A stretch of DNA of 41,957 nt from JACJWR01 sp964547485 (GTDB lineage Bacteria > Actinomycetota > Actinomycetes > S36-B12 > UBA10799), in NCBI GenBank assembly GCA_964547485.1, contig CAZJNU010000014.1, forward strand, positions 1-41,957. The letters run 5' to 3'. A model generated the notes under the pieces. It did not search any database and was not told where the DNA came from. It worked only from the letters and a program-made list of their open reading frames with translations. A program made the translations under genes and the position numbers. This document shows, piece by piece, positions 1 to 8,826 of the stretch. Position 1 is the first letter of the stretch. Every line of letters begins with the position of its first letter.

Positions 1-668
1 GCGATGACCTGGCCACGGAATCGGTAGCCGCTGGTGGTCAAGTGGACACCGTCCCGGCCGAGGTACCAGGGGTTGCGCGCGATCAGGGTTGCCCAGTCGG
101 CGACCTGTAGGTTCCGGTAACGGCGCCGCATATCGATCATCGCCTGGTTGACGACGTGGTAGCCGCCTGGCCGGACGATCGTCATGATGATCACTTGGCG
201 CTTTCCGGCCAGCGCCATCACCCGTGCCACCCAGGCGCGCGTCGCGGCGGCATCCGGGCCGTCATTCGTGCCGAGTGCGACCACCCACACCCGTGACGGG
301 CTCTGCGGCGACAACAGAGAGATGCCCTCAGAGGTGAAGCGGCCCACCTGGGCGTTGATCGCCACCCGGCGCACCGATGTTCCCAACGCCTGCCGGATGT
401 AGGGATCCGCGCCTACCGTCAATGAGTCCCCGACCACGAACACCCGGGTGGCCTTGATCCGAGCCGTCACGATTCTGTTGGCAGCGGGGTTGGCGACCGC
501 CGCCGCGTTCGGCGGAACGGCGACCGCGGCGGGCACCGCGACCGCCTGGCTGGGTGCCGTGATAGCTGCTGCCAGGGAAGCCGCGGCGACCACGCTGGCA
601 CCGAGAGACAGCGCACGAGTGCGGCGACGACCTGCACTGAGGGTGGCTGGCTGGGCGGAGATCGACAC
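1..668 (-). CDS. Secreted SGNH/GDSL-family hydrolase, C-terminus beyond the window
   Basis: The frame is open from a GTG at 668 to the left edge, giving about 222 residues without a stop. The first ~55 residues look like an export signal: a cluster of arginines (AGRRRTR), then an Ala/Leu/Val-rich stretch ending near SQAVA. The mature part shows the SGNH blocks: VVGDSLTVG with the nucleophilic Ser, VVALGTNDG, and DGVHLTTSGYR with the Asp and His of the catalytic dyad. Such proteins are extracellular esterases or acyl/acetyl hydrolases; the substrate cannot be read from sequence. It diverges from uvrC across 130 bp. A TAGGAT hexamer 5 nt upstream of the GTG may be its -10, implying a very short leader. 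The fold is certain; the exact start and substrate are not. Confidence 0.85.
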   Translation of the reverse strand, partial: MSISAQPATLSAGRRRTRALSLGASVVAAASLAAAITAPSQAVAVPAAVAVPPNAAAVANPAANRIVTARIKATRVFVVGDSLTVGADPYIRQALGTSVRRVAINAQVGRFTSEGISLLSPQSPSRVWVVALGTNDGPDAAATRAWVARVMALAGKRQVIIMTIVRPGGYHVVNQAMIDMRRRYRNLQVADWATLIARNPWYLGRDGVHLTTSGYRFRGQVI

Positions 669-765
669 AAAAAATCCTATGATCGGGGATGGCAATCCCT
701 ATACCGTGGAGCGACACGCCGTGAATGTCACGCCCAGGGGCGTGATTGTGGGCAATGCCACAGTC

Positions 766-792
766 TTGGCAATTTCTTGACTCACTTACCAT
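766..792 (+). promoter_or_regulatory. Probable uvrC promoter giving a leaderless mRNA
   Basis: TTGGCA (766-771) and TACCAT (787-792) are separated by 15 bp, shorter than the usual 17. The -10-like hexamer ends 6 nt before the uvrC ATG at 799, so transcription would start at or next to the A of the start codon. No Shine-Dalgarno sequence precedes the gene, which fits a leaderless message. Confidence 0.45.
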
Positions 793-798
793 GGGCGC

Positions 799-2766
799 AT
801 GTCCGACCCCCGCAGCTACCGTCCTGAGGCGGGAACGATCCCGGACGAACCTGGCGTCTATCGGTTCCGCGACCCGCACGGTCGAGTTCTGTATGTGGGA
901 AAGGCGAAGAGCCTGCGGAGTCGGCTCGCGAACTATTTCAGCGCCCTCAGCGGATTGCACCCTCGCACCCAGGCGATGATGACGTCGGCCGCCTCGGTCG
1001 ACTGGACAACGGTCGGCAACGAGGTCGAGGCGCTGCAACTGGAGTACGCCTGGATCAAGGAGTACGACCCACGCTTCAATGTCCGCTATCGAGATGACAA
1101 GTCCTACCCCTACCTCGCGGTCACGATGGCGGAGGAGTTCCCACGGGTCACTGTGATGCGTGGCGCCAAACGCAAGGGCACCAGGTACTTCGGTCCATAC
1201 GCCCATGCGTGGGCCATCCGGGAGACCGTCGACCTGCTGCTCCGGGTGTTCCCGGTACGCACCTGTTCGACAGGAGTGTTTCGCCGCGCCCAGCAGGTGG
1301 CGCGACCCTGCCTGCTCGGGTATATCGACAAGTGCAGCGCGCCCTGTGTGGGCCGTGTCAGTGCCGACGAGCACCGGGCGATCGTGGCCGACTTCGTCTC
1401 GTTCATGGACGGCCGCAGTCAGGGCGTCACGACTCGGCTGACGGCCGCCATGAAGGCAGCGGCCGAGGCGCAGGACTACGAACGGGCAGGCAGGCTGCGC
1501 GATGACTTGTCGGCGCTCGCTCGCGCGACCCAGCGCAACGCTGTGGTGTTGACTGATGGCACCAACGCGGACATGTTGGCGTTGGTCGCGGACGAGTTGG
1601 AGGCCGCGGTGCAGGTCTTTCACATCCGCGCAGGACGGATCCGGGGGCAGCGCGGTTTCGTCGTCGAGCGGGTCGAGGATGTGTCCAACGGGCAGTTGGT
1701 GGAAAGCCTGTTGCAGCAGTTCTACGGTGGCGAGATCCCCGAGGATGTGCCGCGGGAGGTACTGGTCTCGGATCTGCCTGCGGACCGGGAGACCCTCACC
1801 GCCTGGTTGCGAGAGCGGCGCGGCGGGCCCGTTGACATCAAAGTGCCGCAGCGCGGGGACAAGCGCGGGTTGATGGCTGAATTGGTGCGCAACGCGGGCC
1901 AAACGCTTGCGCTTCACAAAACCCGCCGTGCTGGCGATCTGACGGTTCGCGGTCAGGCACTGAATGAACTGCAGGACGCCCTGGGAATGTCAGAAGCACC
2001 GCTGCGGATCGAGTGCGTCGACGTTTCCAACCTCTCCGGCACCGACGTGGTGGCCTCATTGGTCGTGTTCGAGGACGGTCTACCCCGCAAGTCGGACTAC
2101 CGAAAGTTCAATATCCGCAATGTCACCGACGATACCGCCGGGATCCAGGAGGTAGTCTCTCGCCGGTTCGCCCGCTATCTGCAGGAGCGTCACGAGGCCA
2201 CGGATCCAGGTATTGCCCTGTCCGCCGGGGGCGTCGGTGAGACTCGCAGATTCGCATACCCGCCCAACCTGCTGGTCGTCGATGGCGGCCAGCCGCAGGT
2301 CGCCGCGGCGCAGCGGGCATTGGACGAGCTCGGGGTGGACGATGTGGCCGTCTGCGGACTCGCCAAGCGGCTGGAGGAGGTGTGGCTGCCGGGGGAACCC
2401 GATCCGCTGATCCTCGACCGGCAGAGCCAAGGCCTCTACCTGTTGCAGCGGATCCGGGACGAGGCGCACCGATTCGCGATCTCCCATCATCGCGCTCGGA
2501 GAAGCACCCGGATGACCAGTAGCGTGCTGGACGACATCGCCGGGCTGGGTGAGGTCCGCAAGAAGGCATTGATCCGACGATTCGGGTCGCTTCGCAAGCT
2601 TCGCCAAGCCAGCCTGGAGGAAGTAGCCTCGGTACCCGGGATCGGTCAGGCGACCGCAACCGCTGTCGTTGAAGCGCTGGCGGCCGAGGACGCGCCGTCC
2701 GCGGTGAACGTCAGCACCGGCGAAGTATTGACCGACGGGGCAACGCACGGAGAGGAGTTCAGATGA
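799..2766 (+). CDS. uvrC: UvrABC excinuclease subunit C
   Basis: UvrC makes both incisions around bulky DNA lesions in nucleotide excision repair after UvrA/UvrB loading. The 655-residue length is normal. In order: GIY-YIG nuclease (residues ~15-95, with GVYRF and VLYVGKAKSLRSRL) for the 3' incision; a Cys cluster (TCSTGVF...RPCLLGYIDKCSAPC, ~155-185); the UVR helical hairpin that contacts UvrB (~218-240, QDYERAGRLRDDL); the RNase H-like endonuclease domain for the 5' incision (~255-535, including ECVDVSNLSG and VVDGGQPQV); and tandem helix-hairpin-helix motifs (~574-628, IAGLGEVRKKALIRRFGS and VPGIGQATA). The ATG at 799 fits the family N-terminus. Its TGA overlaps the rapZ start (ATGA), so it heads the uvrC-rapZ-yvcK-whiA transcription unit. 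Confidence 0.97.
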   Translation: MSDPRSYRPEAGTIPDEPGVYRFRDPHGRVLYVGKAKSLRSRLANYFSALSGLHPRTQAMMTSAASVDWTTVGNEVEALQLEYAWIKEYDPRFNVRYRDDKSYPYLAVTMAEEFPRVTVMRGAKRKGTRYFGPYAHAWAIRETVDLLLRVFPVRTCSTGVFRRAQQVARPCLLGYIDKCSAPCVGRVSADEHRAIVADFVSFMDGRSQGVTTRLTAAMKAAAEAQDYERAGRLRDDLSALARATQRNAVVLTDGTNADMLALVADELEAAVQVFHIRAGRIRGQRGFVVERVEDVSNGQLVESLLQQFYGGEIPEDVPREVLVSDLPADRETLTAWLRERRGGPVDIKVPQRGDKRGLMAELVRNAGQTLALHKTRRAGDLTVRGQALNELQDALGMSEAPLRIECVDVSNLSGTDVVASLVVFEDGLPRKSDYRKFNIRNVTDDTAGIQEVVSRRFARYLQERHEATDPGIALSAGGVGETRRFAYPPNLLVVDGGQPQVAAAQRALDELGVDDVAVCGLAKRLEEVWLPGEPDPLILDRQSQGLYLLQRIRDEAHRFAISHHRARRSTRMTSSVLDDIAGLGEVRKKALIRRFGSLRKLRQASLEEVASVPGIGQATATAVVEALAAEDAPSAVNVSTGEVLTDGATHGEEFR

Positions 2767-3626
2767 CCGACCGCGCGGGACTGCTACTCGTCAGTGGAAT
2801 GTCGGGGGCGGGGCGGTCGACGGCCGCCAGAGCTCTCGAGGATCAGGGCTGGTTTGTGATCGACAACTTGCCGCCTTCGCTTGTCGACGAGGCACTGTCG
2901 GTGATGGCTGACCGAGGAGATATCGAGCGGCTCGCGGTCGTGGTGGATGTCCGCTCCGGCCGCTTCTTCGCCGAGTTGGCCGACGTCGTGACCGGACTGC
3001 GGCGGCAGGATGAAGACCTGCGGGTGCTGTTCTTGGAAGCCAGCGACGAGTCGTTGGTGCATAGGTTCGAATCCAATCGTCGGCCACACCCGCTCCAGGG
3101 GACGGGACGCCTGCTGGACGGTATCGCCCGGGAACGCGCCATGCTTGCCGATATCCGGGCGATCGCAGACCTGGTGATCGACACCAGTGCGCTGACCGTG
3201 CACGACCTGCGACGCAAGGTGGATGCCGCTTTCGCAGACACCGACCATGCCCGCCTTCGCGCGACGGTGATGTCCTTCGGGTTCAAGTACGGCATACCGG
3301 TGGACGCGGACCTGGTGGCTGATGTGCGTTTCTTGCCCAATCCGTTCTGGGTGCCGGAACTGCGCCAGCACACCGGTCAGGATCCGGATGTCAGTGACTA
3401 TGTGATCGGCCATCCGCAGGCGCGGGAATTCCTCACGCAGTACTCGCGACTGCTGAACCTGATATCCGACGGCTACCTGCGGGAGGGGAAGCGCTACGTC
3501 ACGATCGCCATCGGCTGCACCGGCGGGAAGCACCGCAGCGTCGCCATTGCCGAGCATCTGAGTGCCCGACTTGTCAAGGACGGCGTGGAAACCCTGGTGG
3601 TGCACCGTGACTTGGGCCGGGAGTAG
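2763..3626 (+). CDS. rapZ: RapZ-family nucleotide-binding protein (RNase adapter / YvcJ)
   Basis: 287 residues, full length for the family. The N-terminal P-loop is SGMSGAGRSTA (~10-20); the usual Lys is Arg, which I recall as common in actinobacterial members. A FLEASDESLVHRF segment follows near residue 92, and the C-terminal domain carries FGFKYGIPVDADLVADVRFLPNP and IGCTGGKHRSVAIAE (~245-260), both family hallmarks. In E. coli RapZ senses glucosamine-6-phosphate and guides RNase E to the sRNA GlmZ; Gram-positive YvcJ binds and hydrolyses nucleotides. The actinobacterial role is less clear. The ATG overlaps the uvrC stop by 4 nt and yvcK follows 3 nt after the stop, so translation is probably coupled. 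Confidence 0.93.
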   Translation: MTDRAGLLLVSGMSGAGRSTAARALEDQGWFVIDNLPPSLVDEALSVMADRGDIERLAVVVDVRSGRFFAELADVVTGLRRQDEDLRVLFLEASDESLVHRFESNRRPHPLQGTGRLLDGIARERAMLADIRAIADLVIDTSALTVHDLRRKVDAAFADTDHARLRATVMSFGFKYGIPVDADLVADVRFLPNPFWVPELRQHTGQDPDVSDYVIGHPQAREFLTQYSRLLNLISDGYLREGKRYVTIAIGCTGGKHRSVAIAEHLSARLVKDGVETLVVHRDLGRE

Positions 3627-3629
3627 CAA

Positions 3630-4631
3630 ATGACCGTCCGGCACCGGGGCCGATTCTGGGGAGACGGACCCAAGATTGTGGCCCTTGGCGGCGGCCACGG
3701 CCTGTCCGCGACGCTCGCGGCCCTGCGTGGAATGAGCGACAACCTGACCGCGATCGTGGGGGTGTCCGACGACGGCGGCAGCAGCGGTCGGCTCCGCAAC
3801 GAGTTCGACATCGTGCCGCCCGGCGATATGCGGATGGCGCTGGCCGCGCTTTGCGGGGACGACAGCTGGGGTCGCACCTGGAGCCAGGTGCTGCAGCATC
3901 GGTTTCCCGGAGATGGTGAACTCGCCGGTCACGCGGTGGGCAATCTGCTGATCGCGGCCCTCTGGCAGGAGACCGACGACTTGGTTGAGGGTCTCGACTT
4001 CGTGGCCGCTCTGCTCGGAGCGAGAGGAAGGGTGCTGCCCTCGGCCACCTGTCCGCTGTCCCTGGTGGCCGATGTCGTCCCGCGGGGTGGGACAGGTCCG
4101 ATGATCCAGGTGCGCGGCCAGACTCGGGTGGAGGCCGTTGACGACCGGATCGTTGGCCTGCACCTGGTGCCGCCCGACCCACCGGCCTGTGAGGCGGCGG
4201 TGGCAGCCATCCTGGACGCCGATTTGTTGGTGTTGGGCCCAGGCTCGTGGTTCTCGTCGGTATTGCCGCACCTGCACGTACCGGGGATCCGAGACGCAGT
4301 GGTCGCCACCGAGGCGACGAAGGTGCTGGTGCTGAACCTGGCCGCGGCCACCCGGGAGACCAAGGGATTCCAGCCGGACACCTACCTGCGGGTGCTGCGC
4401 GAACAAGTCCCAGCGGTGACTCTGGATGTGGTGCTGGTGGACGAACGGACGATCTCCGACCTGGAGGTGTTGGAGCAGGCGGCCTCGGCGGTCGGCGCAG
4501 TGGTTCACCTCGACCGATTGGCCGCTCACGACTACAGCTCCGGGACGCTGCAGACCAGCCACAACCCGGATCTGCTGGCAGCCGCCTTCTCCGCCATCCG
4601 GGCGCGTGGCAGGATCAGCCCATGGCAATGA
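3630..4631 (+). CDS. yvcK: YvcK/CofD-like gluconeogenesis factor, UDP-sugar binding
   Basis: 333 residues of the CofD-like fold. Visible motifs are VALGGGHGLSATLAALR at the N-terminus, VSDDGGSSGRLR (~45-56), PPGDMRMALAAL, GHAVGNLLIAAL and LGPGSWFSSVLPHL (~205-218). Family members (YvcK in Bacillus, CuvA in Mycobacterium) bind UDP-sugars and are needed for growth on gluconeogenic carbon and for peptidoglycan synthesis; they are not thought to be the F420 enzyme CofD itself. It lies 3 nt after rapZ, and its last codons overlap the whiA start. The rapZ-yvcK-whiA trio is conserved in Gram-positive bacteria. I infer a role linking envelope precursor supply to carbon status. Confidence 0.92.
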   Translation: MTVRHRGRFWGDGPKIVALGGGHGLSATLAALRGMSDNLTAIVGVSDDGGSSGRLRNEFDIVPPGDMRMALAALCGDDSWGRTWSQVLQHRFPGDGELAGHAVGNLLIAALWQETDDLVEGLDFVAALLGARGRVLPSATCPLSLVADVVPRGGTGPMIQVRGQTRVEAVDDRIVGLHLVPPDPPACEAAVAAILDADLLVLGPGSWFSSVLPHLHVPGIRDAVVATEATKVLVLNLAAATRETKGFQPDTYLRVLREQVPAVTLDVVLVDERTISDLEVLEQAASAVGAVVHLDRLAAHDYSSGTLQTSHNPDLLAAAFSAIRARGRISPWQ

Positions 4632-5602
4632 CATCCGCGGTCAAGGACGAAATGAGCCGAGTGGAGGTCACCAAGGTCTGTTGTCGCAAGGCGGAGGCGG
4701 TGGCGATGCTCCGGTATGGCGGGGCGCTACATCTGGTCGGCCGACAGATAGTGGTGGAGGCCGAGCTCGATACCGGAGCCGCAGCCCGCCGGTTGCGGGC
4801 CACCCTGAAGGACATCTACGGGCACGAGAGTGAACTGTCCGTGGTGCAACCGGCGGGCCTTCGCAAGGGCAACAGGTATGTCGTGCGGGTCGCCGAGGGC
4901 GGCAACCAACTTGCCCGCCAGACAGGTCTGATCGACGGTTCCGGGCGTCCGGTGCGGGGGCTACCGGCCAGCGTCGTCGGGGGTCGCGTCTGCGACTCCG
5001 AGGCGGTCTGGCGAGGGGCGTTCCTGGCACACGGGTCGCTGACCGAACCTGGTCGGTCAGGCAGTCTGGAGATCACCTGTCCCGGCTCGGAGGCAGCGTT
5101 GGCGCTGGTCGGTGCCGCTCGCCGGATGGGGATGAACGCAAAATCCCGGGAGGTCAGGGGAGTGGACCGGGTAGTCATCCGGGACGGCGACACCATTAGC
5201 GCGATGCTCACCCGCCTGGGGGCGCATCAGTCCCTGCTCGCCTGGGAGGAACGTCGGATGCGCCGCGAGGTCCGGGCGACGGCGAACCGGCTGGCCAACT
5301 TCGATGACGCGAACCTGCGGCGGTCGGCGCGGGCGGCGGTGGCCGCCGGGGCTCGGGTGCAGCGGGCGATGGAGATCCTTGGCGACGAGATCCCCGACCA
5401 TCTGGCCACCGCGGGCAACCTCCGCCTGGCCCATAAGCAGGCGTCGTTGGAGGAATTGGGTGCCCAGGCGGACCCGCCGCTGACCAAGGACGCCATCGCC
5501 GGGCGGATCCGCCGGCTGTTGGCGATGGCGGACAAGAAGGCTCGCGACGAGGGGATTCCGGATACCGAGGCAGCCCTCACGCCGGAGATGTACGACGCCT
5601 GA
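4622..5602 (+). CDS. whiA: WhiA sporulation/division transcription factor
   Basis: 326 residues from ATG 4622 (MAMTSAVKDEMSR), the start matching known actinobacterial WhiA; ATG 4628 would instead give an exact ATGA overlap with the yvcK stop. The N-terminal part resembles a LAGLIDADG homing endonuclease (~1-220: TKVCCRKAEAVAMLRYGG, AWRGAFLAHGSLTEPGR), and a C-terminal helix-turn-helix follows (~225-320: RREVRATANRLANFDDANL, HKQASLEELGAQADPPLTKDAI). WhiA binds DNA; in Streptomyces it works with WhiB to control sporulation septation and ftsZ/ftsW, and it occurs in non-sporulating Gram-positives too. So it does not by itself show that this organism sporulates. A longer frame runs upstream to 4247 inside yvcK but is not part of the protein. 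Confidence 0.96.
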   Translation: MAMTSAVKDEMSRVEVTKVCCRKAEAVAMLRYGGALHLVGRQIVVEAELDTGAAARRLRATLKDIYGHESELSVVQPAGLRKGNRYVVRVAEGGNQLARQTGLIDGSGRPVRGLPASVVGGRVCDSEAVWRGAFLAHGSLTEPGRSGSLEITCPGSEAALALVGAARRMGMNAKSREVRGVDRVVIRDGDTISAMLTRLGAHQSLLAWEERRMRREVRATANRLANFDDANLRRSARAAVAAGARVQRAMEILGDEIPDHLATAGNLRLAHKQASLEELGAQADPPLTKDAIAGRIRRLLAMADKKARDEGIPDTEAALTPEMYDA

Positions 5603-5724
5603 ACCGGTCTCTTTCGCAGGCCGCCCCGATGGCTGCATCTCGGCTCTGCGACCGCGATAGGACAGACGCTAGGCTGATCGCAGGCTGGTGCTCGAATCCT
5701 CGGCGCCAGGGGTTTCTGGCTAGC

Positions 5725-5731
5725 AAAGGAG
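5725..5731 (+). promoter_or_regulatory. Ribosome binding site deciding the gap GTG start
   Basis: AAAGGAG lies 10 nt upstream of the GTG at 5742 and supports that start. The 139-bp gap after whiA also holds TAGGCT (5670-5675), a possible -10 for the glycolytic operon, but no matching -35 is visible. Confidence 0.6.
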
Positions 5732-5741
5732 AATCGGCAGC

Positions 5742-6779
5742 GTGACTATTCGCGTAGGAATCAACGGTTTCGGACGTATCGGGCGCAACTACTATCGCGC
5801 AGTGAACGACACCGGGCTGTTGGCCAGGATCGGGTCAGCATTGAAGGGTGAGGACATCGAGATCGTCGCCATCAACGACCTCACCGACAACGCCACCCTG
5901 GCCCATCTGCTCAAGTACGACAGCATCCTCGGCCCACTCGGTCAACAGGTGACCTACACAGACGACAGCCTGGTCGTCGAGGGTTTGTCGATCGCGTCGC
6001 TGGCCGAGCGCGACCCCGCAGTATTGCCGTGGGGAGACCTCGGAGTCGATGTCGTGATCGAATCCACCGGCCACTTCACGAAGGCCGCCGACGCCCGCAA
6101 GCACCTTGAGGCTGGGGCCAAGAAGGTTCTCATCTCCGCGCCTGCCAAGGAGCCAGACGTCACGATCGTGATGGGCGTCAACGAGGGCGACTACGACCCT
6201 GCCACCGATGACATCATCTCCAACGCCTCGTGCACGACGAACTGCCTGGCGCCGATGGCGAAGGTGCTCGATGACAACTTTGGCATCAACAAGGGCCTGA
6301 TGACCACGATTCACGCCTACACCAATGACCAGGTGGTGCTGGACTTCCCGCACAAGGACCTGCGTCGGGCCCGTGCCGCTGCGGTCAACATCATCCCGAC
6401 CTCCACCGGAGCCGCGAAAGCGATCGGCGAGGTGCTGCCGCAGTTGAAGGGCCGACTGGACGGCTTCGCGATGCGGGTGCCGGTGCCCACCGGTTCGGCC
6501 ACCGACCTCACCCTGATGTTGGACAAGTCGGCCAGCGCCGAGGAGATCAATGCGGCGATGAAGGCAGCAGCTGACGGTCCGATGAAGGGCGTGCTGGTCT
6601 ACACGGAGGATCCGATCGTCTCCTCCGACATCGTCACCTCGTCCGCGTCCTGCACCTTTGACGCTCTGCTCACCAAGTCGATGGGCGACTTCGTCAAGGT
6701 GATGGGCTGGTACGACAACGAATGGGGTTACTCCTGCCGGATGGTCGACCTCACCCGCTACGTGGGTGCCAGCCTGTGA
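5742..6779 (+). CDS. gap: Glyceraldehyde-3-phosphate dehydrogenase, type I
   Basis: This enzyme oxidises and phosphorylates glyceraldehyde-3-phosphate to 1,3-bisphosphoglycerate with NAD+ in the cytosol. The 345 residues show the Rossmann motif GINGFGRIGRN (~6-16), IISNASCTTNCLAP with catalytic Cys164, the AYTNDQ segment, and the C-terminal WYDNEWGYS. The GTG start is supported by AAAGGAG. The segment after the first helix (NDTGLLARIGSALKGEDIEI) is longer than in many bacterial GAPDHs. It begins the gap-pgk-tpiA unit; its TGA overlaps the pgk GTG (GTGA), consistent with coupled translation. Confidence 0.98.
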   Translation: MTIRVGINGFGRIGRNYYRAVNDTGLLARIGSALKGEDIEIVAINDLTDNATLAHLLKYDSILGPLGQQVTYTDDSLVVEGLSIASLAERDPAVLPWGDLGVDVVIESTGHFTKAADARKHLEAGAKKVLISAPAKEPDVTIVMGVNEGDYDPATDDIISNASCTTNCLAPMAKVLDDNFGINKGLMTTIHAYTNDQVVLDFPHKDLRRARAAAVNIIPTSTGAAKAIGEVLPQLKGRLDGFAMRVPVPTGSATDLTLMLDKSASAEEINAAMKAAADGPMKGVLVYTEDPIVSSDIVTSSASCTFDALLTKSMGDFVKVMGWYDNEWGYSCRMVDLTRYVGASL

Positions 6780-7987
6780 CGGTCAAGCAACTGGCCGATC
6801 TGGACGTGGCAGGTCGGCGCGTATTCGTACGCGCCGACCTGAACGTCCCGATCAAGGTCACCGACACCGGTCGCGAGATCACCGACGACGGCCGGATCCG
6901 GGCAGCCCTGCCCACCATCAAGTATCTGGTGGACGCCGGCGCCAAAGTGATTGTGGCCGCTCACCTGGGTCGACCCAAGGGCGTGCCCAGCGACGACTTC
7001 AGCCTTGCCCCCGTTGCAGCCCGATTGTCGGAACTCCTTGGTCAGCCGGTGGTGCTGGCGGCCGACGTGACCGGGGCGTCGGCGAAAGCTGTGGTTGACG
7101 CGTTGTCCGATGGTGATGTGGCCATGTTGGAGAACGTCCGGTTCGACCCCCGGGAGACTTCTAAGGACCCAGCCGAGCGGGCCGAGCTGGCGGCCGAATA
7201 CGCGGCGTTGGCGGATGCGTATGTCTCGGACGGCTTCGGTGTGGTGCACCGCCAGCAGGCGAGTGTCACCGATGTCGCCGAACTCCTGCCCGCAGCTGCT
7301 GGCTATCTGGTACTCAAGGAGGCGACCGTCTTCGACCGCGTCCTGAACGACCCAGCCCGCCCGTATGCGGTCATCCTCGGCGGGTCCAAGGTGTCCGACA
7401 AGCTCGGTGTCATCACCAATCTGCTGCCCACGGTCGACAAGCTGCTGATCGGTGGTGGGATGTGCTTCACTTTCCTTGCCGCTCAGGGCCATCAGGTGGG
7501 CGATTCGCTTCTCGAGGCCGACCAGATCGACACAGTCCGCGCCATCATCGCCGATGCCGCCGACCGGGGCGTCGAACTGCTGCTGCCGACCGACATCGTG
7601 ATCGCCGACGACTTCTCAGCGACCGCGAGTACCCGGGTTGTCACGGCCGACGAGGGCGTGCCGGACGGCTGGAGGGGCCTGGATATCGGCCCGGCAACGA
7701 TCGACACCTATGTGGCCGCGCTGGCCGACTGCCAGACCGTGGTCTGGAACGGGCCGATGGGCGTGTTCGAGTTGGAACCGTTCGCGGCGGGGACTCGGGC
7801 GATCTGCCAGGCGGTTGCCGACCTGGATGCCATGACCGTGATCGGCGGCGGAGACTCTGCCGCCGCCTACCGGACGTTCGGTCTCGACGAGGCCGACGTC
7901 ACCCACATCTCCACCGGCGGCGGTGCCAGCCTCGAGTTCCTCGAGGGCAAAACCCTCCCCGGTATCGCCGTGCTTCGAAAGGATTAG
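6776..7987 (+). CDS. pgk: Phosphoglycerate kinase
   Basis: This enzyme makes ATP and 3-phosphoglycerate from 1,3-bisphosphoglycerate. From GTG 6776 it is 403 residues, normal for bacteria. Motifs: RRVFVRADLNVP (substrate-binding N-domain), VIVAAHLGRPKG, MLENVRFDPRE, VILGGSKVSDKLGV, LLIGGGMCFTFL, VWNGPMGVFE and the ATP-binding TVIGGGDSAAAY near the end. The start overlaps the gap stop as GTGA. An in-frame extension back to 6722 would lie inside gap and lacks family similarity. tpiA follows after 3 nt. Confidence 0.98.
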   Translation: MTVKQLADLDVAGRRVFVRADLNVPIKVTDTGREITDDGRIRAALPTIKYLVDAGAKVIVAAHLGRPKGVPSDDFSLAPVAARLSELLGQPVVLAADVTGASAKAVVDALSDGDVAMLENVRFDPRETSKDPAERAELAAEYAALADAYVSDGFGVVHRQQASVTDVAELLPAAAGYLVLKEATVFDRVLNDPARPYAVILGGSKVSDKLGVITNLLPTVDKLLIGGGMCFTFLAAQGHQVGDSLLEADQIDTVRAIIADAADRGVELLLPTDIVIADDFSATASTRVVTADEGVPDGWRGLDIGPATIDTYVAALADCQTVVWNGPMGVFELEPFAAGTRAICQAVADLDAMTVIGGGDSAAAYRTFGLDEADVTHISTGGGASLEFLEGKTLPGIAVLRKD

Positions 7988-7990
7988 TCC

Positions 7991-8776
7991 GTGACCGAAT
8001 CCCGTAAGCCCTTGATGGCCGGCAATTGGAAGATGAACCTCAACCATTTCGAGGCGACCGCGCACGTGCAGCGAATGGCGTTCGCGCTGACCGCCGAGGA
8101 CTACGAGGCGTGCGAAGTGCTGGTGCTGACGCCGTTCACCGACATCCGGTCGGTGCAGGTCCTGATCGAGGGCGACAAGATCGGCATCAAGTACGGCGCC
8201 CAAGATGTATCCGAGCACGATTCCGGTGCCTACACCGGTGAGGTCTCAGGTTCGATGCTGGCGAAGCTCGGCTGCGGCTACGCGGTCGTCGGCCACAGCG
8301 AGCGTCGGCAGTACCACGGTGAGGACAACTCGACGGTGAACCGGAAGGCGCTGGCGGCTCTGCGGCACTCGCTGACCCCCATCATCGCCTTCGGGGAATC
8401 GCTACAGATTCGCGAGTCCGGCGAGCAGGTGGCGTTCGTGCTCGGTCAGGTTGAGGAGTGTCTGGCCGGCTTCACCGACGAGCAGGCACGCGCATCGGTG
8501 CTGGCCTATGAGCCGATTTGGGCGATCGGGACAGGTCTGACGGCCTCACCCGAAGATGCCCAGGAGGTGTGTGCGGCGGTGCGCGGGTGGCTGGTCGAAC
8601 GCTTCTCTGCGGATACCGCTGCCGCTATCAGGATCCTCTACGGTGGGTCGATGAAGGCAGCCAACGCGGCCGAATTGATGGCCCAGCCGGATATCGACGG
8701 CGGCCTGGTCGGGGGTGCCTCGTTGGATCCCGACGAGTTCGTCACGATGGTTCGGTACCGCCTGCACGCGAGCTGA
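7991..8776 (+). CDS. tpiA: Triosephosphate isomerase
   Basis: This enzyme interconverts dihydroxyacetone phosphate and glyceraldehyde-3-phosphate. It is 261 residues from GTG 7991. The catalytic set is visible: LMAGNWKMNLN with Asn/Lys, AVVGHSERR with the electrophilic His, AYEPIWAIGTG with the catalytic Glu followed by the flexible loop, and LYGGSMKAANAAEL plus GGLVGGASLD for phosphate binding. It is the third gene of the glycolytic operon, 3 nt after pgk, and is followed by secG. Confidence 0.98.
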   Translation: MTESRKPLMAGNWKMNLNHFEATAHVQRMAFALTAEDYEACEVLVLTPFTDIRSVQVLIEGDKIGIKYGAQDVSEHDSGAYTGEVSGSMLAKLGCGYAVVGHSERRQYHGEDNSTVNRKALAALRHSLTPIIAFGESLQIRESGEQVAFVLGQVEECLAGFTDEQARASVLAYEPIWAIGTGLTASPEDAQEVCAAVRGWLVERFSADTAAAIRILYGGSMKAANAAELMAQPDIDGGLVGGASLDPDEFVTMVRYRLHAS

Positions 8777-8788
8777 ATGGCTCGCAGG

Positions 8789-8794
8789 TACAGT
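8789..8794 (+). promoter_or_regulatory. Possible -10 hexamer for secG
   Basis: TACAGT lies in the 50-bp gap between tpiA and secG. It would give a leader of about 26 nt that includes the GAGGGGAG ribosome binding site (8809-8816). No convincing -35 is visible, so secG may instead be read only from upstream. Confidence 0.25.
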
Positions 8795-8826
8795 GGGCGA
8801 AACACCGTGAGGGGAGCAACAAAGGC

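Noticed and set aside
328..1917. Long open frame of 529 codons on the minus strand opposite uvrC
   Set aside because: Its product has no recognisable motif, is rich in Arg/His/Pro/Gly as expected from antisense GC-rich DNA, and uvrC on the other strand is unambiguous.
4247..4621. In-frame extension of whiA upstream
   Set aside because: It lies inside yvcK, and the family N-terminus begins at MAMTSAVKDE.
2784..4634. 616-codon minus-strand frame opposite rapZ and yvcK
   Set aside because: Antisense shadow of two conserved genes; composition is shadow-like and no start context is seen.
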